Notes: generated by a model not told the origin, from the sequence alone. DNA of 64,000 bases from Bacillota bacterium (GCA_017522185.1 JAFWZZ010000029.1:1-64000), one strand, 5' to 3'. Numbered from the stretch's first letter, positions 22,958-32,540 are shown. Numbers and translations are program-made.

Positions 22958-23716
22958 ATGAGACGGAAGAAGCAAAGACGAAAGAGACGGGGCTGCAGAA
23001 ATTTCGTTTTGGTCGTGTTTTTAACCTTTGTTGCGGCAGGGGCTGCGTGGCAGATTTACTCTGCACAGCGAAACTACGAGGCGGATCAACTGATCGAAAT
23101 GGGATATCCGGAGAGCCTGGCGGAACTGTATGTAAGAAACGAAGAAGCAAGGGATTTTGTCCTGGACTACGATGAAACAAAAGGGGTTTCAGATAGAATT
23201 GACGTTTCAGGTGATGTGACCGCTGGCGAAATACCGTTGTTCCTGCAATGGGACAAGCGATGGGGTTATGGCATCTATGGGGACGATTTCATGGCTACCA
23301 GCGGCTGCGGTCCGACGGCACTTGCTATGGTGTATTGTGGACTTACAGGGGATACCACCATGAATCCGTGGGAAGTTGCTCAGCTGGCAGAAAACTGGGG
23401 ATATTATGTCAGCGGGCAGGGCTCTTCCTGGAATATGATGGACGAATTGGCTGAGCAGCTTGGTCTGTCGGTACATTCCGTTTCTTTTGACCGGGACAGC
23501 ATCCTGTATGAGCTGCTTGCAGGAAATCCAATCATCTGTATCGTAGGACCGGGGGACTTTACGACGGAAGGACATTTCATCGTGCTGACTGGCGTGGACG
23601 AGCAGGGAATGGTAACCGTCCATGACCCCAACAGCCGGGAAAACAGCGATAAAAAGTGGGATATCGAAACTATCATGAGCCAGACACAGAACCTGTGGGG
23701 GTATGCATCTGAATAA
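22958..23716 (+). CDS. Membrane-anchored C39-like cysteine peptidase
   Basis: 252 residues: a very basic N-terminus (MRRKKQRRKRRG), one transmembrane or signal-anchor helix (about 13-33), a linker, then a papain-like C39_2 domain (about 88-250). The likely catalytic Cys117 is in TSGCGPTALAM, the His206 in GHFIVLTG and the Asp in HDPNS near 224. The start is set by AGGAGG at 22945-22950. Such extracellular domains cleave peptides or act on cell-wall material; the substrate is unknown. It is probably a target of the upstream two-component system, whose operator repeats precede it. Confidence 0.85.
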   Translation: MRRKKQRRKRRGCRNFVLVVFLTFVAAGAAWQIYSAQRNYEADQLIEMGYPESLAELYVRNEEARDFVLDYDETKGVSDRIDVSGDVTAGEIPLFLQWDKRWGYGIYGDDFMATSGCGPTALAMVYCGLTGDTTMNPWEVAQLAENWGYYVSGQGSSWNMMDELAEQLGLSVHSVSFDRDSILYELLAGNPIICIVGPGDFTTEGHFIVLTGVDEQGMVTVHDPNSRENSDKKWDIETIMSQTQNLWGYASE

Positions 23717-23721
23717 ACGAA

Positions 23722-23766
23722 AAGAACTGTACCGGGAAACTCTCCAAGTACAGTTCTTCTTATTTT
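23722..23766. terminator. Bidirectional terminator between C39 peptidase and the convergent Cys-rich gene
   Basis: AAGAACTGTAC (23722-23732) pairs perfectly with GTACAGTTCTT (23748-23758), followed by CTTATTTT. The A-rich left flank gives a weaker T-run on the opposite strand, so it may serve both convergent genes. Confidence 0.75.
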
Positions 23767-23781
23767 GTCTCTTTATTGTCA

Positions 23782-24000
23782 TTAACCTTCCAGTTTCTGT
23801 ACGATTCTGGCAAAGTCTTTTCTCAAGTAGTCGCCTCTGTCTTCTTTTCTTTCCGGATCAACGATGTTGAAGAAGCAAGCAGGAATCTCACCGGATTCCA
23901 GGTTGCTTAATACGCAAGGTGTGCAGCCTTCGTCGTGGTTGCATGGGTTATGCGGACAGTCGTGGGAATTGCATGTGCAAAATGGTACGTTGTTAGCCAT
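23782..24000 (-). CDS. Small Cys-rich protein, DUF6485-like
   Basis: 72 residues starting MANNVPFCTCNSHDCPHNPCNH after AGGAGG. Eight cysteines (CTC, DCPHNPC, GCTPC, and CFF) and several histidines suggest metal or cluster binding. The EIPACFF segment and length recall the DUF6485 family, whose function is not known. The longer frame starting at 24078 would overlap the promoter and ribosome site and is rejected. The gene is convergent with the C39 peptidase and divergent from the DUF2812-like gene, with its own promoter. Confidence 0.75.
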   Translation of the reverse strand: MANNVPFCTCNSHDCPHNPCNHDEGCTPCVLSNLESGEIPACFFNIVDPERKEDRGDYLRKDFARIVQKLEG

Positions 24001-24030
24001 GTCAGACCTCCTAAATTTGTTCTTATCTGC

Positions 24031-24059
24031 ATTGTAACTCAGCCTTACATAAAAGGCAA
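24031..24059 (-). promoter_or_regulatory. Promoter of the Cys-rich protein gene
   Basis: On the minus strand TTGCCT (24059-24054), 17-nt spacer, TACAAT (24036-24031). Its -35 is only 6 nt from the divergent promoter's -35. Confidence 0.55.
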
Positions 24060-24064
24060 CCCTG

Positions 24065-24093
24065 TTGAAAAATGTCATAAACCGTTATATAAT
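24065..24093 (+). promoter_or_regulatory. Sigma-A promoter of the DUF2812-like gene
   Basis: TTGAAA (24065-24070), 17-nt spacer, TATAAT (24088-24093); start expected near 24100, 30 nt before the ATG. Confidence 0.75.
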
Positions 24094-24129
24094 TTGCTTA
24101 GGTTAATGACATTTGAGGAGGCATAAGAC

Positions 24130-25407
24130 ATGAACGAAAATGTAAAATGGAAATACGAACCCTATGCCTACTACAACAAAACAGCCATCGAAGATCATCT
24201 GACAAAGATGGCAAAGGAAGGCTGGATGATTGAGAGTATGGGCTGCTTCTGGAAGTATCAAAAGATAAAGCCTGTGAGCCGCGTCTTTGAAGCGGTCTAT
24301 TTCCCGGAACTGGATCAGACCAAGGGCGATCTGACACCGGAGCAGAGAGAGTATAAGGAGCAGCTGGATGCCTTGCTCGCACAGAGGAAGGAAGAGGGCT
24401 GGATGCTGGCACTGGTGCATAACAAGATGCTGGTATTCTATCGTGATGGAACAAAGGGAACAACGACAGAAAAAGTATCCCTGGCGGACCTGCAAACCAT
24501 CAAGAAGGCTGCCAACGAAGGAAGAGTAACCGGGATTCTTTGCTTCGTGTTGCTAACCATCAGCAATGGGTTGAGGATGTCTACGAAACCTTTCTATATG
24601 TTAACGTCCATGGAAATGATTCTGCTAATTGCGATTGTTGGGGTGTTACTCTGGCATATTTGCAGCTTTGTTTCTTTTAGTATGTGGTATAAAACTGCGA
24701 AGAAACAGATTGAAAATGGTGGCAGCATCCCAGTCAAGAAGGAGCACTTTTTTAGCAAAAATAGCGTGGAATATGTCCCTATGCTTTTGGTGTGTGTTCT
24801 ATTTTTCCTGCGTTCTGATGAATTACTCGGAAAGGTAGCATCTATAGGCTTAGCAGTTGTTTTTATTCCGCTTTTGCTGTGGTCAGAATGGGCGACAGAC
24901 CACACAAGGTATAAACGTTTGATGGGGATCAAAGGGAGAAACATTGGTGCATGGAGTACTGCTGCATCCATTATTGCATTAATCATTTGTACTTTTGGTA
25001 TCGTAGCATCAGATGCGGAAATGTTTGAAACGGAAAAACACGTCCCCCCAATGTTGAAAGCAGAAGATGTCTACGAGAACGAAGACGATGAGGAGTATTA
25101 CTATGAAGATCACGAAACCTTTTTCGCCAGAACAGAGAGATGGGAGTCTGCACCAGGGGTCTGCTATTATGTGAAAGTCAAGAAACCTGCGTTTTATGAT
25201 TTCATCCTGAAACTGTTCTGCATAGATGAATATTTTGAAATCGAGAACGCCGAAGAACTGGATCCGATTCCGTGGGGCGCGGAGCATGTCTACTACGACG
25301 GAGAGAAATACCTTGTCTTATGGGACGATGTGATTATGAGCCTGAATTTCTTTGATGGGCCGACACCGGAACAAATCTCCATAATCAAGGAGCAAATGAG
25401 TAAATAA
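24130..25407 (+). CDS. DUF2812-like membrane protein
   Basis: 425 residues. The N-terminal ~120 residues (KWKYEPYAYYNKTAIEDHLTKMAKEGWMIESMG; FYRDGTKGT) match the soluble DUF2812 pattern in which 'W-x-ME' repeats occur. Four hydrophobic segments follow (about 138-158, 160-185, 216-245, 275-297), then an acidic linker (YENEDDEEYYYEDHE) and a C-terminal external or cytoplasmic domain. Many DUF2812 proteins are paired with PadR-type regulators, but none is adjacent here. GAGGAGG precedes the start and a consensus promoter lies at 24065. Function unknown. Confidence 0.7.
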   Translation: MNENVKWKYEPYAYYNKTAIEDHLTKMAKEGWMIESMGCFWKYQKIKPVSRVFEAVYFPELDQTKGDLTPEQREYKEQLDALLAQRKEEGWMLALVHNKMLVFYRDGTKGTTTEKVSLADLQTIKKAANEGRVTGILCFVLLTISNGLRMSTKPFYMLTSMEMILLIAIVGVLLWHICSFVSFSMWYKTAKKQIENGGSIPVKKEHFFSKNSVEYVPMLLVCVLFFLRSDELLGKVASIGLAVVFIPLLLWSEWATDHTRYKRLMGIKGRNIGAWSTAASIIALIICTFGIVASDAEMFETEKHVPPMLKAEDVYENEDDEEYYYEDHETFFARTERWESAPGVCYYVKVKKPAFYDFILKLFCIDEYFEIENAEELDPIPWGAEHVYYDGEKYLVLWDDVIMSLNFFDGPTPEQISIIKEQMSK

Positions 25408-25410
25408 TGC

Positions 25411-25438
25411 TTGAAACTTCCGTCTAATATGATAAAAT
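25411..25438 (+). promoter_or_regulatory. Probable promoter of the valS T-box transcript
   Basis: TTGAAA (25411-25416), 16-nt spacer, TAAAAT (25433-25438), located just after the preceding stop codon and just before the T-box stem I. Confidence 0.55.
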
Positions 25439-25444
25439 AATATA

Positions 25445-25675
25445 GATTATGAACAGAATACGAGACGTTGAAAAAGAGGAGTAAGTGGAAAACCCTTTAC
25501 AGAGAATAAGGTTCGTGGCTGAGAGACCTTAGAGAACAGTATCCACCGAAGGTTGCTTTGGAGTCTTTCCCGAAATGAGTGTCATCTGTCGTCTTTGATG
25601 GGGCAGATGGAACAAAGGTGGTACCGCGGAAGTTATTTCGTCCTTTGTCGTTTTACGCGATAAGGGACGTTTTTT
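25445..25675 (+). promoter_or_regulatory. T-box leader controlling valS-folC
   Basis: The conserved T-box AAGGTGGTACCGCG is at 25615-25628. Stem I features precede it: the AGTA loop-E element (25480-25483) with GTGG/CCAC pairing, AGAGA...GGCTGAGAGACCTT in the distal arm, and a stem III-like ATCTG/CAGAT hairpin. The terminator pairs CGTCCTTT (25639-25646) with AAGGGACG (25662-25669), then T6. Uncharged tRNA-Val would stabilise the antiterminator. The specifier is probably GUU (25552-25554) after CCGAAG, but the assignment is tentative. Confidence 0.93.
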
Positions 25676-25676
25676 A

Positions 25677-25876
25677 TTATGCTTGTTAAATTCGCCTTTG
25701 GCGTTGTTGCAGCTCGGGCTATCGATTCTCACGTACTTCATGTACGCTCCGAGTCTCAACCCTCGCGCGCCTAGCCAAAAACGAATTTTCCAGCGCATAC
25801 AGAGCAAAGTACGGTATCCACCATAATCAAACTGTAAACAATAAATTTACCATACAGAAAGGAATAGAAAAATCAA
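25677..25876 (+). other. Unusual 200-nt insert between the T-box terminator and valS
   Basis: No gene is seen. It holds the palindrome CGTAC-TTCAT-GTACG (25732-25746) inside flanks that partly pair (GATTCTCA...). Near the end CGGTATCCACC (25812-25822) echoes the CAGTATCCACC of stem I. The tract has a higher GC middle part (CCCTCGCGCGCC) than its flanks and may be an inserted repeat. The valS ribosome site AAAGGAA lies at its 3' end. Confidence 0.4.
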
Positions 25877-28618
25877 ATGGAAAAGAATTTAGCAAAGACC
25901 TATAATCCAAAAGATTTTGAAGATCGTATCTATGAGATGTGGGAAGAAAAGGGTGCGTTCAAGGCTGAAGTTGACCACGACAAGAAGCCTTTTACCATCG
26001 TTATGCCTCCACCAAATATCACAGGCCAGCTGCACATGGGACATGCACTGGACCAGACTCTGCAGGACGTTCTGACAAGATGGAAGAGAATGCAGGGCTA
26101 CAGCGCATTATGGCTACCAGGTTCTGACCACGCTTCTATCGCTACAGAAGTTAAGGTTGTAGAAAAAATCAGAAACGAAGAAGGCCTGGAAAAGGAAGAT
26201 TTAGGAAGAGAAGAATTCCTGAAGAGAGCTTGGGCTTGGAAGGAAGAATACGGCGGCAGAATCACTAGACAGTGCAGAAAGCTGGGTGACTCCTGCGACT
26301 GGTCCAGAGAAAGATTCACTATGGACGAAGGCTGCAACAAGGCCGTAAGACATTTCTTTGTAAAACTGTACGAAAAGGGCTTAATCTATAAAGGCAACAG
26401 ACTGATCAACTGGTGTCCTGAATGTGGTACTTCCCTGTCCGATGCAGAAGTAGAACACGAAGACAAGAACGGTATGTACTGGTACTTCAGATATCCTGCT
26501 GCAGAAGAAGGCGGTCAGGATATGGTTGTTGCAACATCCAGACCAGAAACTATGTTTGCCGACGTTGCAATCGCAGTACATCCTGATGATGAAAGATACA
26601 AGGACATGGTTGGCAAGAAGGTAAGAATTCCTCTGGGCGACAGAGAAATCCCTGTTATTGCTGACACTTATCCAGATCCTGAAAAGGGTACTGGTGCTGT
26701 TAAGATTACACCTGCCCACGACCCTAACGACTTTGAAGTTGGTCAGAGAGCAGGACTGGACATGCCGGTATGCATCGACTTTGATGCAAAGATGACAGCG
26801 ATGGCTGGCAAGTATGAAGGCATGGACAGATACGAATGCAGAAAGCAGTGGGTTGCTGACCTGGAAGCTGCAGGCTACCTGGTAAAGACAGAAGAAAAGG
26901 TAATCCCATCCGGCGAATGCTACAGATGTCACACTGTTATTGAACCAATGCTGTCCGACCAGTGGTTCGTTAAGATGGAAGACCTGGCAAAACCAGCCAT
27001 CGAAGCTGCTAAGAACGGCGATTTAACACACGTTCCAGAAAGATTCGAAAAGACTTACCTGCACTGGTTAGAAGAAATCAGAGACTGGTGTATTTCCAGA
27101 CAGTTATGGTGGGGTCACAGAATTCCGGCATGGTACTGTGAAGACTGCGGCGAAATCATCGTAGCAACAGAAGATCCAACAGAATGTACAAAGTGTGGTT
27201 CCAAGAACTTAAGACAGGACGAAGACGTTCTGGATACATGGTTCTCCTCCGCATTATGGCCATTCTCCACTTTAGGCTGGCCAGAAAAGACACCTGAACT
27301 GGAATACTTCTATCCAACAGATGTTCTGGTAACAGGTTACGACATCATCTTCTTCTGGGTAGTCAGAATGGTATTCTCCGGCTTCGAAGCGATGGAAGAG
27401 TGTCCATTCCACCATGTATACGTGCACGGCTTAGTTAGAGACGCACAGGGCCGTAAGATGTCCAAGTCTTTAGGCAACGGCATCGACCCACTGGAAATCA
27501 TCGACCAGTACGGTGCTGACGCCCTGAGATTCATGCTGACAACTGGTATCACACCAGGTAACGACATGAGATTTAAGGAAGACAAGCTGGAATCTGCTAG
27601 AAACTTTGCAAACAAGTTATGGAACGCGTCCAGATTCGTAATCATGAATCTGCAGGACGAAGAAGGTAACTTCAGAGAAATGGCGAAGTGCTGCAGCGAC
27701 TGCTGTGGTATGGCTTGCGGCGATACAACAAACTTCGAAAACTTTGCACTGAGAGACGAAGATAAGTGGATTATCAGCAGAGTCAACGATGCTGCAGAAT
27801 ACGTAACAAAGGCATTAGAAAGATACGACCTGGCACTGGCTGGCCAGAGAGTATATGAACTGATCTGGAACGAATACTGTGACTGGTATATCGAACTGGT
27901 TAAGAAAAGATTATGGGGCGACGACGAAGAAGACAAGAAGGTTGTTAGATTCGTTCTGGTTATGGTGCTGAAGAACATGCTGGAAATGCTGCACCCATTC
28001 ATGCCATTCATCACAGAAGAAATCTGGTCCTTCTTACCACATTCCATATGTGAAAGAGAAAACAACCCAGACTGCTTCTTAATCAAGGCACAGTGGCCTG
28101 AATACAGCGAAAACAGACACTTCGCTGCAGAAGAAGAAAGACTGGAACTGGCTATGGAAGCAATCCGTGCCATCAGAAACATCAGAGCTGAAGCAGATGC
28201 TGCACCAAGCAAGAAGCTGACAGCTGTGATCTTTGCTGAAGGCGAAAAGATGGAATCCATCCAGGCCGGCGAAAGATATATCAAGGACTTAGCCAATATT
28301 ACAGACATCCAGTTTGTGACTGACAAGTCCGGCGTTCCGGAAGAAGTTATGTCCGCTGTTATCAACGGCGTAGAAATCTTTATTCCATTAGATGATCTGG
28401 TTGACTTCAACGCTGAATTCGACAGACTGACAAAGGAAAAGAAAAAGCTGGAAGGCGAAGTTGCAAGAGTAAAGGGTAAGTTATCCAACCAGGGCTTCTT
28501 AGCAAAGGCACCTGAAAAGGTTGTTAACGAAGAAAAAGAAAAGCAGGCTAAGTATGAAGACATGCTGGCTAAGGTTGAAGAAAGACTTGCTATGGTTGCA
28601 AAGAAAGTGAACAAATAA
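25877..28618 (+). CDS. valS: Valyl-tRNA synthetase
   Basis: Charges tRNA-Val; class I aminoacyl-tRNA synthetase with editing. 913 residues. It has the HIGH-type motif [14 protein letters not shown] (about 40-53), an editing domain (about 190-340), a KMSKS motif as [11 protein letters not shown] near 528-538, the anticodon-binding domain, and a C-terminal coiled-coil arm (about 845-913, [15 protein letters not shown]) typical of ValS. Codon use is strongly biased (AGA for Arg, CTG/TTA for Leu), as in highly expressed genes. Expression is governed by the T-box upstream. The downstream folC starts one base after the stop. Confidence 0.97.
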   Translation: MEKNLAKTYNPKDFEDRIYEMWEEKGAFKAEVDHDKKPFTIVMPPPNITGQLHMGHALDQTLQDVLTRWKRMQGYSALWLPGSDHASIATEVKVVEKIRNEEGLEKEDLGREEFLKRAWAWKEEYGGRITRQCRKLGDSCDWSRERFTMDEGCNKAVRHFFVKLYEKGLIYKGNRLINWCPECGTSLSDAEVEHEDKNGMYWYFRYPAAEEGGQDMVVATSRPETMFADVAIAVHPDDERYKDMVGKKVRIPLGDREIPVIADTYPDPEKGTGAVKITPAHDPNDFEVGQRAGLDMPVCIDFDAKMTAMAGKYEGMDRYECRKQWVADLEAAGYLVKTEEKVIPSGECYRCHTVIEPMLSDQWFVKMEDLAKPAIEAAKNGDLTHVPERFEKTYLHWLEEIRDWCISRQLWWGHRIPAWYCEDCGEIIVATEDPTECTKCGSKNLRQDEDVLDTWFSSALWPFSTLGWPEKTPELEYFYPTDVLVTGYDIIFFWVVRMVFSGFEAMEECPFHHVYVHGLVRDAQGRKMSKSLGNGIDPLEIIDQYGADALRFMLTTGITPGNDMRFKEDKLESARNFANKLWNASRFVIMNLQDEEGNFREMAKCCSDCCGMACGDTTNFENFALRDEDKWIISRVNDAAEYVTKALERYDLALAGQRVYELIWNEYCDWYIELVKKRLWGDDEEDKKVVRFVLVMVLKNMLEMLHPFMPFITEEIWSFLPHSICERENNPDCFLIKAQWPEYSENRHFAAEEERLELAMEAIRAIRNIRAEADAAPSKKLTAVIFAEGEKMESIQAGERYIKDLANITDIQFVTDKSGVPEEVMSAVINGVEIFIPLDDLVDFNAEFDRLTKEKKKLEGEVARVKGKLSNQGFLAKAPEKVVNEEKEKQAKYEDMLAKVEERLAMVAKKVNK

Positions 28619-28619
28619 T

Positions 28620-29900
28620 ATGAACGCAGTAAGCAAAATTCATGAGTTTTTACGCTTCGGAAGCGTGTTAGGCTTGGAACGAATGAACACTTTGTTAGAA
28701 AAACTGGGAAATCCCCAGGATGAACTTAAGGTGATTCATGTTGCCGGCACCAATGGAAAAGGCTCAATTTGCAGATACGTTTACGAAGTATTACAGGCTG
28801 GCGGATACAAGACCGGCCTGTATACTTCGCCGTTTTTGGAAGTTTTCAACGAACGTATCGAACTGGACGGCGCCTATATTTCCGACGAAGATTTAGAAAT
28901 TTATACAGATAAGGTCATTGCAAAGGCGCAGGAAATGGTGGAAGAAGGGCTGGAATCCCCAACCGAATTCGAAATCGTCACGGCCATCGCTTTCCTGTAC
29001 TTTGCAGAAAAGCAGGCAGACTATGTGGTTCTGGAGGTTGGACTTGGCGGAACCGGCGACTCTACCAACGTGGTGAAGAAGCCGCTTTGCTGCATTATCG
29101 CGTCCATTTCCCTGGACCATACAGATCGTCTGGGAAATACCATCGAGGCAATTGCCCGGGAAAAGGCAGGCATCATCAAAGAAGGCTGCCCGGTTATTTC
29201 CAGCACCAACGATCCGGCAGCGAGAGAAGTCATCAAAGCCCGCTGCGAGGAACTGCAGGCGGACTTCTACGATACATCAAAACTTGAAACCATCGTACTC
29301 AGTGAAGAAATCGATGGTACGCTTTTCAATGTGGATGTACTTGAAGGCTCACAGGGACTCAAAATCGGCATGCTAGGCAAACATCAGGTACAGAATGCGA
29401 CAGCTGCGCTGATTGCCTTGAAAGTGCTGCAGAGAGATCATAAAGTCCATCTGACCGATGAAGCAGTTATTGCAGGGTTCAGAAAGGCTAAACAGATCGG
29501 CCGTTTCGAGATCATGGAAACTGAGCCATATGTCATTTTAGACGGTGCCCACAATCCGGACGGATCCAGAGCACTGAGACAGGCGATGGAAAAATATTTC
29601 CCAGGAAAGAAGATTCTCATGGTAACCGGTATCCTGGCCGATAAGGACATCGACGAAGTGTTTGAGAACTTCACGGCCATTACCAGCGATTTTGTGGTAA
29701 CCGAACCGGACAACCCAAGAAAAATGACTGCGGAAGAGCTGGCAAAGCAGATTTGTGCCAAGGGCGGAAACTGCACCATCAAAGAGAAACCCGCAGAAGC
29801 CGTTGCTTATGCAAAATCCCTGTATGGAGACTACGATGTGATTCTCTTCACAGGTTCGTTATATCTAATTGGAGAAATTAGGGGGCATTTGCATGCTTAA
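28620..29900 (+). CDS. folC: Folylpolyglutamate synthase / dihydrofolate synthase
   Basis: Adds glutamate to dihydropteroate or folates with ATP (Mur ligase superfamily). 426 residues with the P-loop VAGTNGKGS (about 41-49), SPFLEVFNERI (about 68-78), ASISLDHTDRLG (about 159-170) and the second domain with LDGAHNPDGSRAL (about 307-319). It follows valS by one base and has no separate ribosome site beyond the valS end, so it is probably translationally coupled and also under T-box control; valS-folC is a common Bacillota pair. Its end overlaps the lipid kinase gene by 8 nt. Confidence 0.95.
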   Translation: MNAVSKIHEFLRFGSVLGLERMNTLLEKLGNPQDELKVIHVAGTNGKGSICRYVYEVLQAGGYKTGLYTSPFLEVFNERIELDGAYISDEDLEIYTDKVIAKAQEMVEEGLESPTEFEIVTAIAFLYFAEKQADYVVLEVGLGGTGDSTNVVKKPLCCIIASISLDHTDRLGNTIEAIAREKAGIIKEGCPVISSTNDPAAREVIKARCEELQADFYDTSKLETIVLSEEIDGTLFNVDVLEGSQGLKIGMLGKHQVQNATAALIALKVLQRDHKVHLTDEAVIAGFRKAKQIGRFEIMETEPYVILDGAHNPDGSRALRQAMEKYFPGKKILMVTGILADKDIDEVFENFTAITSDFVVTEPDNPRKMTAEELAKQICAKGGNCTIKEKPAEAVAYAKSLYGDYDVILFTGSLYLIGEIRGHLHA

Positions 29901-30837
29901 TGCAAAAAAAGTAATCCTTTTTTACAATCCATATTCCGGTGATGGTGTGCTGAAGATGCACCTGGACAACATCATTGCCCGCTATCAAAGCGAAGGCTAT
30001 CTGATTGTACCGATTCGTGCGGCAGAAGGGAATGTCATCAAAGACTACCTGGCGGCGCTGAATCAGGAGTCATACAAAGACGAGTACCGGCAGATTATCG
30101 TGGCAGGCGGTGATGGGACCATTCATGTCTGCGTCAATGCCATGCTGAATCATGAGATTGATTTGCCGCTGGCACTGATTCCGACAGGAACAGCAAACGG
30201 CTTTGCATCATACTTTCATATACCGGATGATTTTAACCGGATGATCGATGTGGCGCTTGGAAATCACCTGACCATTGCGGACGTTGGCTGTGTCAACGAG
30301 AGATACTTTGTGAATATGACCACCATCGGTTCCATCATCGGCGTGAAGCAGACGACGGATCCTTTGTTCAAGGATACTTTCGGCATGCTGGCCTATTATA
30401 TTACGGCCCTTCTGGATCTCCGTAAGCTGAAGGCATCAAAGGTAACCCTGCGTACGCCTCACTCCATTTACGAAGAGGAAATGTACTTCATGATGGTAGT
30501 CAACGGAAAACCGGGCATTGGCCGGTTCCAGAAAGCTTCCCAGGAAGCTCATGACTCTCAGATTGATGACGGGCAGTTGGATGTTTTGCTGGTAAGAAAG
30601 ATGCGATGGAGAGAGATTCCGAAGGCCATGATACAGCTGGTCAACGGCACCTACAGGGACAGCGAGTTCTTCCTTCATTTCAAGGCAGATGCCCTGAAGG
30701 TGGACTCCAATGATGACCTGCCTATCGATATCGACGGTGAAGCAGGGGAACAGTTCCCGCTGATCTTCACAAGTGTACATAACCAGCTGAAAATCTTTAC
30801 ATTAGAGGACGAAGAGGACAAAGGAGAAGAGATATGA
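29893..30837 (+). CDS. Diacylglycerol kinase-family lipid kinase
   Basis: Probable lipid kinase of the DagK/YegS/BmrU family that phosphorylates a lipid alcohol with ATP at the membrane. 314 residues: NPYSGDG near 13-19, the nucleotide-binding VAGGDGTIH (about 70-78), IPTGTANGFA (about 96-105), and the C-terminal beta-sandwich with DDGQLDVLLVRK and DIDGEAGE. ATG 29893 has GGGGG upstream within folC and gives the family start (KKVILFYNPYSG). An ATGA overlap joins it to the next gene. Exact substrate cannot be deduced. Confidence 0.88.
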   Translation: MLNAKKVILFYNPYSGDGVLKMHLDNIIARYQSEGYLIVPIRAAEGNVIKDYLAALNQESYKDEYRQIIVAGGDGTIHVCVNAMLNHEIDLPLALIPTGTANGFASYFHIPDDFNRMIDVALGNHLTIADVGCVNERYFVNMTTIGSIIGVKQTTDPLFKDTFGMLAYYITALLDLRKLKASKVTLRTPHSIYEEEMYFMMVVNGKPGIGRFQKASQEAHDSQIDDGQLDVLLVRKMRWREIPKAMIQLVNGTYRDSEFFLHFKADALKVDSNDDLPIDIDGEAGEQFPLIFTSVHNQLKIFTLEDEEDKGEEI

Positions 30838-31277
30838 GTTTGCGCTTAAGAATGCAGGAGACCGACGAATACGAAAGACTGGTGAAGTTCTTCGTGGAAA
30901 ACCAGCTGGAGTTCGACGGCGACGAAGAAGTAGATACAGATATTATCAAATGCTATAAGGTGACCCACGGAGATGATCATCTGGTGGGCGCGGCGGTTCT
31001 TGCCAAAAGAGAAGGCCGCTATATCATCGACGGCATCGCGGTGGAAAAAATCTACCGCAAGATGAAGGTGGGAGAAATCCTGCTGAAGAAGATTATCGGG
31101 GAAGTGAAGAAACTGGAAGGCGACAGCCTCTACCTGGTTGCCCGTGCACCCGAATTCTTTAAGAAATTCGGTTTTGTTGCCGTGGATCCGGAACAGGCAC
31201 CCAACTTCTTCGAATGTAAATACTGTCCACAGTATCAGGTGAGCTGTTTCCCTGAGGTGTTGAAACTGGAGATTTAA
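30834..31277 (+). CDS. GNAT-family N-acetyltransferase
   Basis: 147-residue acyltransferase fold. The acetyl-CoA region is YIIDGIAVEKIYRKMKVGEILLKKIIGEVKK (about 62-92), with the R/K-x-x-G-x-G/A loop present as RKMKVGE, and the C-terminal half has ARAPEFFKKFGFVAV, the usual 'FY/F-x-K-x-GF' end. The tail has cysteines (FECKYCPQYQVSCF) that could bind metal. It overlaps the lipid kinase stop (ATGA) and precedes the ThrE pair by 2 nt. Substrate unknown. Confidence 0.82.
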   Translation: MSLRLRMQETDEYERLVKFFVENQLEFDGDEEVDTDIIKCYKVTHGDDHLVGAAVLAKREGRYIIDGIAVEKIYRKMKVGEILLKKIIGEVKKLEGDSLYLVARAPEFFKKFGFVAVDPEQAPNFFECKYCPQYQVSCFPEVLKLEI

Positions 31278-31279
31278 CC

Positions 31280-32053
31280 ATGAAATATGATTGGGATAAA
31301 CTATTACAAAGTATATTGGACGTTGGCGAAGAGATGATCGTCTGCGGCGCCGAGGTCAGCCGTGTAGAGGACAGCATCGAGCGTATGTGTGAAAGCTATG
31401 GGGCGCCTTACGAGCGCATCAACGTGTTCATCATAACTTCCAATATCCAGGTAACGCTGGAAACGCCGGAAGGCAGGATTCTGACCCAGATCAGAAGACT
31501 GATCCGCCACGGCACCAACTTCGACAAACTGGACTATCTCAATGATCTGAGCCGATATATTTGTGAGCATCAGCCGGAACCGAACGAGATTCTGAAACGG
31601 CTGGATGACGTCATGTCCAGACCGGAGCCGAGAAGACTGCTGAAGATTTTCGGGGCGGTCATCATCGCAGCCAGCTTTACGGTGTTTTTCGGCGGTAACT
31701 GGCTGGATAGCATCGCGGCCGGTTTCGTAGGACTGGTAATCGTTCTCATGGAACTGTACTTTGCCAGTCACGAGCCAAATCAGGTTATCTATAACTTTGC
31801 GGTGTCCTTTGTGGCAGGGCTGTCGGCACTGCTGCTGACAAAGCTGGGCCTGGGTGACAACGTGGATAAGATCATGATTGGGGGCATCATGCTGCTGATA
31901 CCGGGGATTGCCATGACCAACTCCATCAGAGATATGCTCATCGGCGATATCATGAGCGGTTGGTTGAGGCTGCTTAACGCGGTGCTGATTGCGGGCGCCA
32001 TCGCCTGTGGATTTGCGCTGTCCATCATTCTGATTGGAGGTGGAAGCATATGA
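31280..32053 (+). CDS. ThrE-type exporter, N-terminal module subunit (YjjP-like)
   Basis: 257 residues. The soluble first ~110 residues (VGEEMIVCGAEVSRVEDSIERM) and five predicted membrane helices (about 117-250) match the N-terminal half of threonine/serine exporters (DUF1212/ThrE). In many bacteria the exporter is split into two proteins as here, the second being the next gene, which overlaps by ATGA. Likely exports small metabolites such as dicarboxylates or amino acids; the substrate is not fixed for YjjP-type members. Confidence 0.87.
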   Translation: MKYDWDKLLQSILDVGEEMIVCGAEVSRVEDSIERMCESYGAPYERINVFIITSNIQVTLETPEGRILTQIRRLIRHGTNFDKLDYLNDLSRYICEHQPEPNEILKRLDDVMSRPEPRRLLKIFGAVIIAASFTVFFGGNWLDSIAAGFVGLVIVLMELYFASHEPNQVIYNFAVSFVAGLSALLLTKLGLGDNVDKIMIGGIMLLIPGIAMTNSIRDMLIGDIMSGWLRLLNAVLIAGAIACGFALSIILIGGGSI

Positions 32054-32475
32054 TCATTCAACTTGGAGCGGCCTTTGTAGGTTCCATTGGATTTGCCATC
32101 TTCCTGAAGATGAAGGGGAAGCAGATCTTCTATGCAGGCCTGGGCGGCCTGGTGACCTGGTTCATCTATCTGATGGTTTTTGAGATGTGCCAGAGTGACT
32201 TTGTCAGTAACCTGATTGCGGCCGTCTTCGTCGGTGTTTTTGCCGAGGTCATGGCCAGAGTCAACCGTGCACCGTCCACCATTTTCCTGACAGCGGCGGC
32301 GATTCCGCTGATTCCGGGTGGAAAACTGTACTATACCATGTATGGACTTGTCAGCAAGGATCAGGTACTGTTTGTTGAGAGCGGTATGGACGCAGTGATT
32401 ATCGCACTTGCCATCTCTCTCGGATTTGTAGTAGTGGCTGTCATCAAACGCTACGCAGATAAAATCCTGAAATAG
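32050..32475 (+). CDS. ThrE-type exporter, C-terminal module subunit (YjjB-like)
   Basis: 141 residues with four hydrophobic helices (about 2-18, 27-46, 52-72, 112-135) and the family segment NRAPSTIFLTAAAIPLIPGGKLYYTM (about 76-102). Corresponds to the C-terminal half of ThrE. The start codon overlaps the upstream partner's stop. It completes a two-component transporter in the inner membrane. Confidence 0.88.
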   Translation: MIIQLGAAFVGSIGFAIFLKMKGKQIFYAGLGGLVTWFIYLMVFEMCQSDFVSNLIAAVFVGVFAEVMARVNRAPSTIFLTAAAIPLIPGGKLYYTMYGLVSKDQVLFVESGMDAVIIALAISLGFVVVAVIKRYADKILK

Positions 32476-32540
32476 TAAAAGGCATACTTCCCGTCCTGGA
32501 GAATACACTTTAGTAATGTGAATTTTCTGGGAGGGAACGT

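Noticed and set aside
25580..25586. GTC in GAGTGTCATC as the T-box valine specifier
   Set aside because: It lies in the linker before stem III, outside the expected specifier loop; GUU at 25552-25554 fits the loop position better, though neither is proven.
27337..28614. Long open frame on the minus strand opposite valS (425 codons)
   Set aside because: Serine- and leucine-rich shadow of the strongly biased valS codons; no ribosome site, no recognisable domain.
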